Assembly: GCF_009687845.1 (NCBI RefSeq)
Contig: NZ_BLAD01000106.1
Location: 1-33,739 of the forward strand
DNA length: 33,739 nt
From: Acrocarpospora corrugata
Lineage (GTDB): Bacteria; Actinomycetota; Actinomycetes; Streptosporangiales; Streptosporangiaceae
Direction: 5' to 3'
Below, piece after piece: positions 13,319 to 22,148 of the stretch; within the stretch, counting starts at the first letter, position 1, and every line of letters begins with the position of its first letter. The position numbers and the translations under genes are program-made. A model generated the notes under the pieces. It saw nothing but the letters and a program-made list of their open reading frames with translations, searched no databases and had not been told where the DNA came from.

Positions 13319-14341
13319 ATGGGACGCATGGCTGACCGGGCGGCGATGACGAACTCGGCGGAGATTCCTCCGGCCGAGTGGGGGCGGCGTGCTCCCGTTG
13401 CCCCGGTCGCGCCATGGATGTTCGTGGTCGTCATCGGTTTGCTGGTGGTCGGGCGCTTCGTGCTCTCGCCGTACCTGACGGCACCGGCCCTGCAGACGTG
13501 GGCGACCATCTTCGTGGCGATCTGTGTGCAGGCGTTGCCGTTTCTTGTCTTCGGTGTGCTGCTCTCCGCCGCGATCACGGCATTCGTCCCGCCGTCGTTC
13601 TGGACCCGGGCTCTGCCCAAGCGCCCGATCATGGCGGTTCCCGTCGCCGGGGCGGCCGGCGCCGTGCTGCCCGGCTGTGAGTGCGCCTCGGTTCCGGTGG
13701 CGTCGGGGCTGATGGCCCGGGGTGTGGCCCCGGCCGCGGCGCTGGCGTTCCTGCTGGCCTCGCCCGCGATCAATCCGGTGGTCGTGGTGGCCACCGTGGT
13801 CGCGTTTCCCGGCCAGCCGATGATGGCCGTCGCCCGGTTCGGTGCGTCCTTGCTGGTCGCGGTCCTGGCCGGATGGCTGTGGCTGAGGTTCGGCAAATCC
13901 GACTGGCTCAGAATCCCGTCGCGTCCGGCTGACGCCGGGTCGAAGTGGGCGAACTTCCGGGACGCCATGCAGCACGACTTCCTGCACGCCGGCGGGTTCC
14001 TCGTGGTCGGTGGGATGACCGCGGCGACCATGAACGTGATCGTGCCGCGTTCCTGGCTGGACGCGGTCGCGGGCGTGCCCTGGCTGTCGGTGCTGGCCCT
14101 CGCGCTGCTGGCCGTGATCCTGTCGATCTGCTCCGAGGCGGACGCGTTCGTGGCGGCTTCGCTCACCGCGTTCTCGCCGACCGCCCGGCTGGCGTTCCTG
14201 GTGGTCGGCCCGATGGTCGACCTCAAACTGATCGCTCTGCAGGCTGGCACGTTCGGTCGCCGGTTCGCGATTCGATTCATTCCGGTCACGTTCGCGTTGG
14301 CCGTACTCGTCAGCGTGGCGGTCGGTGGGGTGTTGCTGTGA
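13319..14341 (+). CDS. Permease, DUF318/YraQ family
   Basis: 340 residues with about eight membrane helices. The hallmark AVLPGCECASVPVASGL lies in the first half, followed by ALAFLLASPAINPVVVV; a second related block reads LSICSEADAFVAASL. This is the predicted permease family (COG0701). Actinobacterial members are usually paired with a TIGR03943 protein, exactly as here, where the next gene starts within this gene's stop codon (GTGA overlap). Transport substrate is unknown; zinc or other metal involvement has been suggested for this pair in firmicutes from recollection of Zur-linked contexts. Start at 13319 or the in-frame ATG at 13328. Confidence 0.88.
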   Translation: MGRMADRAAMTNSAEIPPAEWGRRAPVAPVAPWMFVVVIGLLVVGRFVLSPYLTAPALQTWATIFVAICVQALPFLVFGVLLSAAITAFVPPSFWTRALPKRPIMAVPVAGAAGAVLPGCECASVPVASGLMARGVAPAAALAFLLASPAINPVVVVATVVAFPGQPMMAVARFGASLLVAVLAGWLWLRFGKSDWLRIPSRPADAGSKWANFRDAMQHDFLHAGGFLVVGGMTAATMNVIVPRSWLDAVAGVPWLSVLALALLAVILSICSEADAFVAASLTAFSPTARLAFLVVGPMVDLKLIALQAGTFGRRFAIRFIPVTFALAVLVSVAVGGVLL

Positions 14342-15039
14342 GCAGATTGGCGCAGAGTCTCCTGCTTGTCCTGCTCGGGGGTGCGGTCCTTCGGATCAGC
14401 CTGCTCTCGACGACCTACCTGAACTATGTGAAGCCCGGCTTTCGGCCGTTCCTGGTGGCGGCCGGGCTTGTCGTGTTCGTTCTCGGCGCGGTCGGGCTCT
14501 TTCAGGAGTGGCGTGGGAAGGCGTCAGCGGGTCACTCGCACGGGCCTGGTGTTGCCTGGCTGCTCGGGTTGCCTGTTTTCGCGATCTTCTTGATCGCGCC
14601 GCCGGCGCTGGGGGCGTTCGCCGCCCGCTCGGAGGAGGCGCCCGCGCGACCTCCGGCGGTCGCGCTGGACGCCTATGGTCCGCTGGCCTCCGGCCAGGTG
14701 ACGGACATGCCGCTGAGCGAGTTCATCGGCCGCGCCTGGGGTGATTCCGGCCGTTCTCTGGCCGGGAGACCGGTCCGGCTCACCGGATTCGTGGTGCCTT
14801 CGAAGAAGAAGGACCGTTGGTATGTGGCCCGCATCCAGATCGCCTGCTGTGCCGCGGACGGGATTCCGTTGAAGGTCGCCGTGCTCGACGCGGACAGGCC
14901 GCCGGAGAACACCTGGGTCGAGGTGACCGGCACCTGGATCGACCCAGAACTTGAGGAGCTCCCCCAGGGGACGGTCGCTCCTGAGCTGACGGCCACCTCC
15001 GTGACCGTGATTCCGGCGCCGGTGGAACCGTACGAATAG
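14338..15039 (+). CDS. TIGR03943 family permease subunit
   Basis: 233 residues from a GTG that overlaps the permease stop by four bases. Three hydrophobic segments (about 5-22, 36-55, 71-93) precede an extracytoplasmic domain. A His motif GHSHGP lies between the second and third helices. The outer domain (105-233) has LAGRPVRLTGFVV, an ARIQIACCAADGIP segment with C170-C171, and VEVTGTWI, typical of TIGR03943/DUF1980. Overlapping genes and known family pairing support one membrane complex with the DUF318 permease. Confidence 0.88.
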   Translation: MSRLAQSLLLVLLGGAVLRISLLSTTYLNYVKPGFRPFLVAAGLVVFVLGAVGLFQEWRGKASAGHSHGPGVAWLLGLPVFAIFLIAPPALGAFAARSEEAPARPPAVALDAYGPLASGQVTDMPLSEFIGRAWGDSGRSLAGRPVRLTGFVVPSKKKDRWYVARIQIACCAADGIPLKVAVLDADRPPENTWVEVTGTWIDPELEELPQGTVAPELTATSVTVIPAPVEPYE

Positions 15040-15044
15040 TAAAT

Positions 15045-15089
15045 ACCGGGGCAGACGTCGAGCAGAGGGATCTCGGCGTCCACCCCGGT
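15045..15089. terminator. Bidirectional terminator hairpin
   Basis: Outer arms ACCGGGG/CCCCGGT with inner pairs GACG/CGTC and GAG/CTC form an interrupted stem between the convergent TIGR03943 and CHAP genes. On the minus strand it is followed by ATTTACTATT. Confidence 0.6.
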
Positions 15090-15099
15090 TCCGGGTCTC

Positions 15100-15753
15100 C
15101 TAGCGCCTGACGCGCGGGACCAGCGGGGAGAGAATCTTGCTCAGGTGGCCGTGCTTCTTGGCGTACGCGAAGATCAGCGCGACGGGGAGGAGCAGGGTGC
15201 CGGCGGCCACGGGGTCGGGGCCTGCGGCGTCGCCCGGCAGGGAAGGAACGGGCTTGGAGTGGGCGGTGACCGCGACGGTCTGCGTCTGCTGGTTGTCGCG
15301 GACCTTGTCCGGGTATCCGTAGCCAACGATCGTGCTGTGGTCGCGGATCTTGCTCACCACCGCGTCGGAGATGTTGCCCTCGATCGTGCGGACCGTGGTG
15401 CTGTTGATAACGGACTTCACCAGGCCGACATGGTCGATCGCGTTGATGTTCTTCGAGTGGCCCCAGTCGAAGAAGACGACCGCGCCGGGCTTGGGCATGC
15501 TGCCCCAGGCGCCATGCTGCTGGAACCACTTGGCATGGTCCGGGGTCCAGGCGAACTGACCGACGTGCGCGGCCATACCGGCCTGGTGGGCAGCCCAGGA
15601 GACGAACATGTCGCACCAGGCGGCGTCTTTGTAGCCGGGCTTCTTGGCCACGGTCTTGCCGAACCACTCACCGAACTTCGATGCACCATTCACTTCGGCG
15701 TACCCCAGCTGGGAGTTGGCCATCTTGAGCAGGGCGTCGCTGTAACTCGTCAT
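15100..15753 (-). CDS. CHAP domain amidase/peptidase with C-terminal membrane anchor
   Basis: 217 residues. The CHAP (NlpC/P60-like) domain fills about 5-150: catalytic C47 in DAAWCDMFVSWAA, H108 in AIDHVGLV, and the polar EGN at 125-127. A linker follows, then a hydrophobic helix at about 183-198 and a basic tail (KKHGHLSK, RVRR). CHAP enzymes cut peptidoglycan amide or peptide bonds. There is no N-terminal signal peptide, which is odd for a wall enzyme; the single C-terminal helix suggests a tail anchor. ATG 15753 is preferred to TTG 15762 because GGA lies just before it. It is convergent with the permease operon. Confidence 0.85.
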   Translation of the reverse strand: MTSYSDALLKMANSQLGYAEVNGASKFGEWFGKTVAKKPGYKDAAWCDMFVSWAAHQAGMAAHVGQFAWTPDHAKWFQQHGAWGSMPKPGAVVFFDWGHSKNINAIDHVGLVKSVINSTTVRTIEGNISDAVVSKIRDHSTIVGYGYPDKVRDNQQTQTVAVTAHSKPVPSLPGDAAGPDPVAAGTLLLPVALIFAYAKKHGHLSKILSPLVPRVRR

Positions 15754-16169
15754 GGGTTCCAATGCGATACTCCGGCTTTACGTGACCGCGCCGCAGGGCG
15801 GTAAGCCTGGAGCTGCTTTTTGTAGACAGTGGGGCTGCGTCCGCTTTGCCAAATGGGGCTGGTCGGAGGGCGGACCTTGCGGCTTCTTGGGTCGAGGATT
15901 AACCGCGACAGCTCCAACATATCCACGCTCAAGCCCAGGTCAACCCAGGTACGCAGAACTTTGCCTTCGCGGCCGTATTCCTGTGATCGAGTAAAACGCT
16001 GAAGTCTGGGCGATTGTTTACCTGCCGCAGTCCGCGGAATCACACGCGTCCGCACACGGGTGAGTGCGTATTTTTGCGCAGTACAAGGGGATGCCGGGCT
16101 TCTATCCTCGTCCCAATCTCACCGTCCCGGCGATCCCGGTCCGGCCTCTGGTAAAGGACGAGCACCATC
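15754..16169. other. Intergenic region between divergent CHAP and membrane-protein genes
   Basis: About 400 bases with no supported gene. I looked for a ydaO-type c-di-AMP riboswitch, often found ahead of actinobacterial wall hydrolases, and did not see its conserved segments. AAAGGACGAG at the right end is the ribosome site of the next gene. Confidence 0.45.
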
Positions 16170-16937
16170 ATGTGGCCACCTCAACCGCCCCAGGGGCAGC
16201 AGCGACCAATCGAAAACCCCTGGCAACAGCCGGCGCCGCCACCGGCGTGGGGATATCAGCAGGACGGCTTTCCGCCGCCGATGCCGCCCAGGCCGAAGAC
16301 CTCAATCGCCGCGTGGATCGTGGGCGTGGCCGCCCTGGTCGGCGTGGCGGCGATCCTGGTCGCGTCCATTGTGGCGGCGGGCAATAGGGCCACCACCGGC
16401 AAACCCTCGGCGACAGCCTCAACCCAGGCGGCCGAAACCAGTACTCCCGAAACCCGTGCCCCCGAAACCAGCGCCGCTGAATCCGCGACCGCGGCGCCCA
16501 CCCGCAAAGTCGTCGTGGCCGATGACCAGTCCAGCCAGGTGACCGTCCCCAACGGCTGGAAGACCTACGAACTCAATCCGATCGGCAAGATCGAGCTAGT
16601 GGATCCGACGGTCACGCAATATCTCCTGGTGTTGTCCCAGCCCAGGGAGGACTTCGAGGTCGATCTGCAGGGCTTCGCGGACCTCAGCATCAAGGAGTTG
16701 TCGGCCGCGGCGGAAGTGACCGATCTGGCCACCCCCAAGAACCTCAGCATCAACGGCGCCCCCGCGCTGGAATACGAGTTCAGTCTCACCCTGAACGGCT
16801 TGCGATTCGCGTACTGGCTCACCGTGATCGAAGGGCCGACGAACTACCACCGAGTGATGACCTGGACCTTCGCCTCCGACGCGGACCGATACCGCCCCGC
16901 CCTCCGCCGAATCACCCAGTCCTTCAAAGGCATCTGA
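16170..16937 (+). CDS. Single-pass membrane protein with extracytoplasmic domain
   Basis: 255 residues. The first 43 are Pro/Gln-rich and cytoplasmic, one helix spans about 44-71, and a Thr/Ala/Glu-rich stalk runs to about 110. The rest is an exported alpha/beta domain: VPNGWKTYELN, then IKELSAAAEVTD and the final TFASDADRYRPALRRITQSF. The domain resembles the PsbP/LpqN/DUF1795 group of exported proteins, an assignment by pattern only. AAGGACGAG precedes the ATG. It seems monocistronic. Confidence 0.75.
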   Translation: MWPPQPPQGQQRPIENPWQQPAPPPAWGYQQDGFPPPMPPRPKTSIAAWIVGVAALVGVAAILVASIVAAGNRATTGKPSATASTQAAETSTPETRAPETSAAESATAAPTRKVVVADDQSSQVTVPNGWKTYELNPIGKIELVDPTVTQYLLVLSQPREDFEVDLQGFADLSIKELSAAAEVTDLATPKNLSINGAPALEYEFSLTLNGLRFAYWLTVIEGPTNYHRVMTWTFASDADRYRPALRRITQSFKGI

Positions 16938-17025
16938 CCAAACCATGACTCGGCAACCTGTTACTCAGCGCTGCCACAGGGGAGAAGGTGACTACTCAAA
17001 GTAATTGTTCCCGTGGAGAGTGCCC

Positions 17026-17349
17026 ATGTTCCATCGCCTGGTAATCACCTCCCTCCTCACCACGCTCGCCATCATGGGCTCGGCCACCACCTCATCCGCC
17101 GCCGCCCGAGACCCGCAGCCCAACTTCGGTCTCCCCGGCGTGGATATCGCCGCCAAGGCAGTGGACCAGACCGCCGCTTTCCTGCACAGCCTTTCCGCGA
17201 TCCCCGGCGTCTCCATCGGCGCGACCGCCACCTGCGGCGCGGCCAACCTTCTTTGGGCCCTGGCCGGTAAGCCGGCATCTACCTGCGGTAAGGAACCCGC
17301 CGTCTTCGAGGGAATCGCCGACATCATCGTCGAGGTGGAAGAACCCTGA
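17026..17349 (+). CDS. Small secreted hypothetical protein
   Basis: 107 residues from ATG 17026, five bases after GGAGAG. A signal peptide covers about 1-28 (LVITSLLTTLAIMG, cleavage near TSSAAA). The mature part has two cysteines that could pair and is mildly hydrophobic (ATCGAANLLWALAG). No family recognised. It follows the membrane protein gene by 88 bases on the same strand. Confidence 0.7.
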   Translation: MFHRLVITSLLTTLAIMGSATTSSAAARDPQPNFGLPGVDIAAKAVDQTAAFLHSLSAIPGVSIGATATCGAANLLWALAGKPASTCGKEPAVFEGIADIIVEVEEP

Positions 17350-17435
17350 GAGGTCTGTGGCGCGCCGTATTATCTGAGCTCGCGGACAATCCTGTCTGCC
17401 GTCATTGACGCTCAGCGGCTGGCACACTGCACGCC

Positions 17436-18670
17436 ATGAGTGATCACAATGTCCTGACAGGATTGGACGAGATCCGCTGGGCAGAACTGGAGCACGCCTA
17501 CGGTCCTGCGGAGGACGTTCCGAGGCTGCTGCGGGCCCTGCGCTCCGAATCACCGAAGGAGCATGAAGCCGCCCTTTACGAGTTGTACGGCAACATCTTT
17601 CATCAGGGCAGCCGCTATCAGGCGACCGCGCACGCCGTCCCATTTCTGGCACGTCTGGCCATCGATCCGGCGACCCCTCAACGGGACCAGCTCGTGCAAC
17701 TGCTGGTCGCGGTGGCGATCGGATACGACGAGGAGTACCTGCCGAACGGCGTCAACATCGCAGGCTGGCGGGCCGAGATCGAGCGGATGCGTGCACCGAC
17801 CCCGCCGAAGAGCAGCGCAAGATCGACGAGTGGGTCGAGGCGGCCCAGAACGAAGGTGAACGACAGGTCAGGAACATGCGGCGTGCGATGTTCGAGCACC
17901 CCCAAGCCCTGCAATCCGCACAGCACGTGCTGGACGCCTACGAAGCCGTGCAAGCCGAGCTTCCCGCCCTGCGCCGACTGCTGGGTGACGATGATCCGCG
18001 GATCCGGGCCGCCACCGCGTACCTTCTGGGCTGGTTTCCGGAGGAAGCGGAAGGTTCCGTCGCCGCACTCCGTACATTGCTCGAATCCGAGGCCGTCATC
18101 GGCGTCTTGGCCAACGCGGTCGTCTCCGCCGGGCTGCTGTCAGACGCGGAGCTGGTTCCGCGTCTGCGTGAACTCCTTCGCGGCTCTGAGCCGCTGCTGC
18201 GCTGGGCCGCCGGGATAGCCCTCGCGCAGTTGAATGTCATTGAGCCCGAAGTGATCGGCGTATTGGCCGCGGCGAGCGCCGACCCTCCGAAGGCGGACGT
18301 GGAACCTGCGGTGCACTTCCTGGATGGCGACCTACGCGGCTACGCGTCGCAGACGTTGGCGATGCTCGACGACCGCATACCACCAGAAACCGTCGGTGCC
18401 GTGGTCGAGGGATTGTCACGAACCTCAGAAATCGCCGCGTTCACGACGACCGCCGCGGCGCTTCGGCTGACATTCCCGGGCGGCGCGCCCCGTCCCCTGC
18501 CATCGTTCGCGGAACTGACGGAACCGCAGCAGCGGGTCGTACGGGTCCTGGCGGAGCTAAGCCCGGAGACCTGGCGATGGGCCAATTTCACGTCGATCAT
18601 GCAGAACTGGCATCTGCCGAACAGGCATGCGGAGTGCCGGGCCTACGCGGGCCTTGACGTACTGGGATGA
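17436..18670 (+). pseudogene. HEAT-repeat-like protein gene with one frameshift
   Basis: The first part (17436 to about 17793) reads a helical repeat protein: EIRWAELEHAYGPAEDVP, then AVPFLARLAID and NGVNIAGWRAEIERM. The same protein continues in another phase from about 17795 (TDPAEEQRKIDEWVEAAQNE) to 18670. A single lost base near 17793 explains the change. Together they give about 411 residues of HEAT-like alpha-helical repeats, e.g. LRRLLGDDDPRIRAATAYLL. Such proteins act as binding scaffolds; role unknown. It could be a real mutation, a sequencing error or, less likely, programmed shifting. The downstream half alone could start at ATG 17876. Confidence 0.75.
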
Positions 18671-18976
18671 GGCCGAATTCGTGCGGATGGGTACCGAGAA
18701 ATGGGCCGACGTGGATCACGCTCTACTAATTACATACAGGTGTGGCTGATCGTATTGGCGAGCTGGCGTGTCCGCTCCGGTCCGCGGAAATGAAACTTTC
18801 AGCGGTCACGCCAGATTTCCCAGAACCGCAATTCCCCAGGTCGCCACAAGAACAGTATGACCAATGATGCGTGAGGTGCCTTTGAGATTGGAGCCTCAAA
18901 TCGCCATACTGGACTGTTCAAGATCCTATATATAACCTCCGGGCGTTCCCTCACTCCTGAATTGATGAGGTGTGAA
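18671..18976. other. Intergenic region with AT-rich promoter patch
   Basis: No gene is supported. TTTGAG and CTCAAA form a short inverted repeat around 18880-18900, and TATATATAA near 18925 is a likely -10 region for the secreted protein that follows. Confidence 0.4.
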
Positions 18977-19465
18977 TTGACCGAACGCTCGTGGGGACGT
19001 CGCCTGACGACGTCGATCGCACTCGCCGTAACGGCCTTGGCCGTCACCTTCCTGCCCGCCACTCCCGCCCACGCCGCGTACAGCGCGGACCAGCAGGTAT
19101 ACGTGCAGGTGCTCGCCAACGACGGCTCCGGGATGCAGTTGGCCCGCCTGGAAGGGACCGTCGCGTTCGATGATTCCAACACGAAGTACCGCTACACGCT
19201 GAGCCTGTGCTGGCAGAACGCCTACCCCCAGCCGTCCTTCCTCATCAAGGTCAACGGCACGACCACGAACTACCCGGCCTGGACCGGTTCCACCTCGGCT
19301 AGCGGGTGCCAGCAGGTCGCCCTGTACGGCGGCGAAAACAACTTCGGCGGCACCGTCTACAACCTCCGCTTCGACGTGACCGCCGGCTGGTTCAGCGCCA
19401 GCAACGGATATCAGTACATGACACGCACCAAGAGCAGCGGCACCTTCGACAACCCCTTCAACTGA
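18977..19465 (+). CDS. Secreted beta-rich hypothetical protein
   Basis: 162 residues from a TTG at 18977 with GAGGTG just upstream; ATG 18965 is in frame. A clear signal peptide ends near TPAHA-AYS (about residue 34). The mature 128 residues are rich in Tyr, Thr, Asn and Gly with alternating hydrophobic residues, suggesting a beta-sandwich, and hold two cysteines (LSLCWQN and ASGCQQV) likely to form a disulfide. No family recognised. A hairpin terminator follows, so it is monocistronic. Confidence 0.75.
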   Translation: MTERSWGRRLTTSIALAVTALAVTFLPATPAHAAYSADQQVYVQVLANDGSGMQLARLEGTVAFDDSNTKYRYTLSLCWQNAYPQPSFLIKVNGTTTNYPAWTGSTSASGCQQVALYGGENNFGGTVYNLRFDVTAGWFSASNGYQYMTRTKSSGTFDNPFN

Positions 19466-19492
19466 GCCGACACCAGCTGACCAACAACACAA

Positions 19493-19523
19493 CCGCCCTG
19501 TTCCTTGATCGGGAACAGGGCGG
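19493..19523 (+). terminator. Intrinsic hairpin after the secreted protein gene
   Basis: 12-base perfect arms CCGCCCTGTTCC and GGAACAGGGCGG with a TTGATCG loop, 28 bases after the stop codon. The T-tract is weak (ATTGG). Confidence 0.65.
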
Positions 19524-19564
19524 ATTGGACCCACCTCAGGCGCGATTGAGCTTTGAGCAGATGG

Positions 19565-19912
19565 TCACGATCGCCGAGCACGCCGGCGCAGGATGGCGCC
19601 TACGGTGAGAAGCGCGACGACGGCAACAATCTGACCACCCAGGACGATCCTGTTGTAGTCGATCGCGGGATGCCAGTGGACGGTGTCGTCCTTGATGACG
19701 AATACACCGGTCGGCGAGACTGCCACCCCGAAGCCGCCGCCCGAGCCCTCGCCGGGCTGATCACCGTCCCGGCTGCCGCCGCCACCTCCGCCACCCCCAC
19801 CGACACGGGCCGCGGGAATGACCGTCACACCATTCGAGGTGATCGGTTCGCCGAAAGCGCGCCGGACTGTGGCGGCATCTCGTACTTTTTCGAGCAATTC
19901 AGCGACGTCCAT
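19565..19912 (-). CDS. GerW/YtfJ family sporulation-type protein
   Basis: 115 residues. The family pattern is complete: helix ELLEKVRDAATVRRAFGEPI, then GVTVIPAARV, a glycine run (nine G in a row), SGGGFGVAVSPTGVFVIKD, and a final membrane helix VLGGQIVAVVALLTVGAIL with a basic end. GerW/YtfJ is spore-associated in Bacillus; the role in actinomycetes is not settled. AGGAGGACC precedes the ATG. It lies 57 bases behind the MFS gene on the same strand and may be the last gene of that run. Confidence 0.88.
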   Translation of the reverse strand: MDVAELLEKVRDAATVRRAFGEPITSNGVTVIPAARVGGGGGGGGGSRDGDQPGEGSGGGFGVAVSPTGVFVIKDDTVHWHPAIDYNRIVLGGQIVAVVALLTVGAILRRRARRS

Positions 19913-19969
19913 TTGGTCCTCCTGGTGCAGCGTCTGCCGACATCGTCCTGGTCTCAGGTTCCGGCATCG

Positions 19970-21229
19970 TCAGGTGATCGACAAGGTTGAAGCCGCGCCT
20001 CCGATCACTCTTGGCTTCACCCGGGCGACGGTCACGACGTACAGCAGCAGACCAGCGGACGTGAGGACGAAGCCAGCCCAGACGGTAGAAAGCGTCCCCC
20101 AGCCCGCTTCCAGGGTGATCGCCCCACCGATCGCGCCGAGCGAGTTGGCCAGATTGAGCGCGGCCAGATTGAGCGCGCCCATCAGGGTCGGGGCGTCCGG
20201 CGCGAAACCGGTCAGCCGCACCTGAATGGTGGGGATCGCCAGCATCATGGTCGCGCCGACGCCGAACAGACAGGGCAGCAGTATCAGCAAGTTACTCCCG
20301 GCCACGCCGATCAGCACCAGGAGTGCCAGCACGCCGCCGTACCCCCAAATCAGACCCCCGTGCTCGTATCGGTCGGCGACACGTCCACCGAGCTGGTTGC
20401 CGACCGCCATGCCGAGGCCGAACACGGCGAGTGCGACCGGAATGAGCGCGGCGTCCCGCAGCGCCGCGTCAGTGACGAAAGGACCGATGAACGTATAAAC
20501 GGCGAAGATGCTGGAGATGCCGAGCGAGGCGACGGTGACCATCACCCAGACGTTGAGCCGGCGCAGGCCGTTCAGCTCGTTCCTGATGGAACCACCGCGC
20601 AAATCGTCGGTACGGGGCAACCAGGCCACCAGGGCGGCACCGGCGAGCAGGCCAACGGCGACCACGGTCCAGTACATGACGCGCCAGCCGGCGTGCTGCC
20701 CGATGAAGGTGCCGAGCGGCGCCCCGGCGATGGTGGCGACGGTGAGTCCCCCCATCACCGTGGCGAACGCCTTGCCTCCCTGGCCCGGGCCGTACACGTA
20801 CGCCGCGACCACCGCCCCAGCGCCGAAGAACGCCCCTTGAACGCTGCCCGCCACGAACCGGAAGACGACGAGCAGCGCGATATTCGGCGCCAGCGCGGAC
20901 AGCCCGTTGCCGGCCAGGAAGAGCACGACCAGGCCGAGCAGCAGCGTGCGCCGGTTGACCCGGGCGGCGAGCAGAGTGATCGCCGGAGAGCCGATCACCA
21001 CCCCGAAGGCGTAGGCGGTGATCGCGTACGTGGCAACCGGGATCGACACGTCCAGGTCGGACGCGAAAAGCTGGATGATTCCGTTGCTGCCGAACTCGCC
21101 GGTGCCGATCGCGAAGGTGCCCAGCGCCAGCGCGAACAGCGTCAGCTTCGGATTCCTGATGAGCGATCTGGCAGCGGTGTGCCGCGTCTCCTCAGCGGTG
21201 CACTGGCCTTCGTACGCACGTACATGCAT
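19970..21229 (-). CDS. MFS transporter (DHA1-type drug exporter)
   Basis: 419 residues with 12 predicted helices. Motif A is seen as GSPAITLLAARVNRRTLLLG between helices 2 and 3, and the family signature FVAGSVQGAFFGAG in helix 4. The TGEFGSNGIIQ segment in helix 1 is typical of the AraJ/CmlA-like DHA1 group of exporters. The start lies only 7 bases after the hydrolase stop, so translation is probably coupled. Substrate unknown; co-expression with the hydrolase suggests export or processing of a small ester-type compound, which is inference. Confidence 0.92.
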   Translation of the reverse strand: MHVRAYEGQCTAEETRHTAARSLIRNPKLTLFALALGTFAIGTGEFGSNGIIQLFASDLDVSIPVATYAITAYAFGVVIGSPAITLLAARVNRRTLLLGLVVLFLAGNGLSALAPNIALLVVFRFVAGSVQGAFFGAGAVVAAYVYGPGQGGKAFATVMGGLTVATIAGAPLGTFIGQHAGWRVMYWTVVAVGLLAGAALVAWLPRTDDLRGGSIRNELNGLRRLNVWVMVTVASLGISSIFAVYTFIGPFVTDAALRDAALIPVALAVFGLGMAVGNQLGGRVADRYEHGGLIWGYGGVLALLVLIGVAGSNLLILLPCLFGVGATMMLAIPTIQVRLTGFAPDAPTLMGALNLAALNLANSLGAIGGAITLEAGWGTLSTVWAGFVLTSAGLLLYVVTVARVKPRVIGGAASTLSIT

Positions 21230-21236
21230 GGTGATC

Positions 21237-22028
21237 TCAGCGCGCGGCGCGCTTGATGAGGTCGGCGGTCGCGGCCGGCTCCGAGATCATCGCGACGTGC
21301 GAGGCGCCGATCTCGCGGACCTGTGACCCGGCCCGCTTCGCCATGAACCGCTGGGCCGCGGCGGGGAGCACCTGGTCGTTGCGGGCGACGAGGTAGTAGG
21401 AGGGAATGGTCTTCCACGCCGGGGCGCCGGACGGCTCCCCGAGCGTGCGCGCGTCGGCGGGCCGCTGACCTGCGTGCATCAGGTCGGTGGTCGCCTTCGG
21501 CACGTCACCGGCGAAGACGCTGCGGAAGAACTCCTTCTTGATGTAGCCGTCGACGAGGCCCTCGGCGTAAGGACGAAAGTCCAGCGCCGCCTCGTTGAGC
21601 TTGCTTCCCGGGAACTGCGTCTGCAGTTGCAGCAGCGACTCACCCTCGTCGGGAGCGAACGCGGCCACGTACACCAGTGCCTTCACGTTCGGGTTGCCGG
21701 CCGCGGCGTTCGTGACGACGATCCCGCCGTAGGAGTGGGCGGCCAGGACGATCGGGCCACTGAGGGTGGCGAGGACGGAGGCCAGGTAAGCGGAGTCGGT
21801 GGCCACGCTGCGCAGCGGGTTCGCCGGGGCGATGACCGGATAATTCTCGCGGATGAGCTTGGCGGCGACGTCGTTCCAACCGGAGGCGTCGGCGAACGCG
21901 CCGTGCACGAGCACCACGGTGGGTTTGGTTTCCGGTCGGGGACGGGCCTGCGCCTCGGACGTTCCCAGCAGGGCTCCGGTCGCGACCGCGGCGGATCCGG
22001 CCAGCACCGCTCGGCGAGTCGTCGTCAT
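21237..22028 (-). CDS. Tat-exported alpha/beta hydrolase
   Basis: 263 residues from ATG 22028 with GAGAGG upstream; the longer open frame to 22115 has no signal or ribosome site. The N-terminus MTTTRRAVLAG and the hydrophobic run to SEAQA form a Tat signal. The triad is S99 in AAHSYGG, D218 in VARNDQV and H244 in GASHVAM. VLVHGAFADASGWNDV is the oxyanion region of the salicylate-esterase-like group common in actinobacteria. It heads an operon with the MFS exporter. Confidence 0.92.
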   Translation of the reverse strand: MTTTRRAVLAGSAAVATGALLGTSEAQARPRPETKPTVVLVHGAFADASGWNDVAAKLIRENYPVIAPANPLRSVATDSAYLASVLATLSGPIVLAAHSYGGIVVTNAAAGNPNVKALVYVAAFAPDEGESLLQLQTQFPGSKLNEAALDFRPYAEGLVDGYIKKEFFRSVFAGDVPKATTDLMHAGQRPADARTLGEPSGAPAWKTIPSYYLVARNDQVLPAAAQRFMAKRAGSQVREIGASHVAMISEPAATADLIKRAAR

Positions 22029-22102
22029 AATGTGGACCTCTCTACGTGTTCGCACCTCGATTGCTGGGTCAATGTAGAGCGCGGGCAGTTGACGACCACT
22101 GA

Positions 22103-22119
22103 ACGAGCGATTCACTCGT
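22103..22119. promoter_or_regulatory. Palindrome in the hydrolase / 2TM divergent region
   Basis: ACGAG (22103-22107) and CTCGT (22115-22119) around CGATTCA, with partial symmetry inside. It sits between the divergent hydrolase and 2TM genes and resembles a TetR-type operator. No TetR gene is in the window. Confidence 0.35.
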
Positions 22120-22148
22120 CATCCAGTACGCCGATCTAGCCTGCGGGC

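Noticed and set aside
13202-14289. Long minus-strand frames opposite the permease
   Set aside because: Shadow frames of the DUF318 permease; the translations are His/Arg/Gly-rich with no recognisable fold.
15754-16000. c-di-AMP (ydaO-type) riboswitch upstream of the CHAP gene
   Set aside because: The position would suit, but I could not find the conserved segments of that aptamer in the reverse complement.
20360-21256. 298-codon plus-strand frame
   Set aside because: Antisense to the MFS transporter; charged low-complexity translation.
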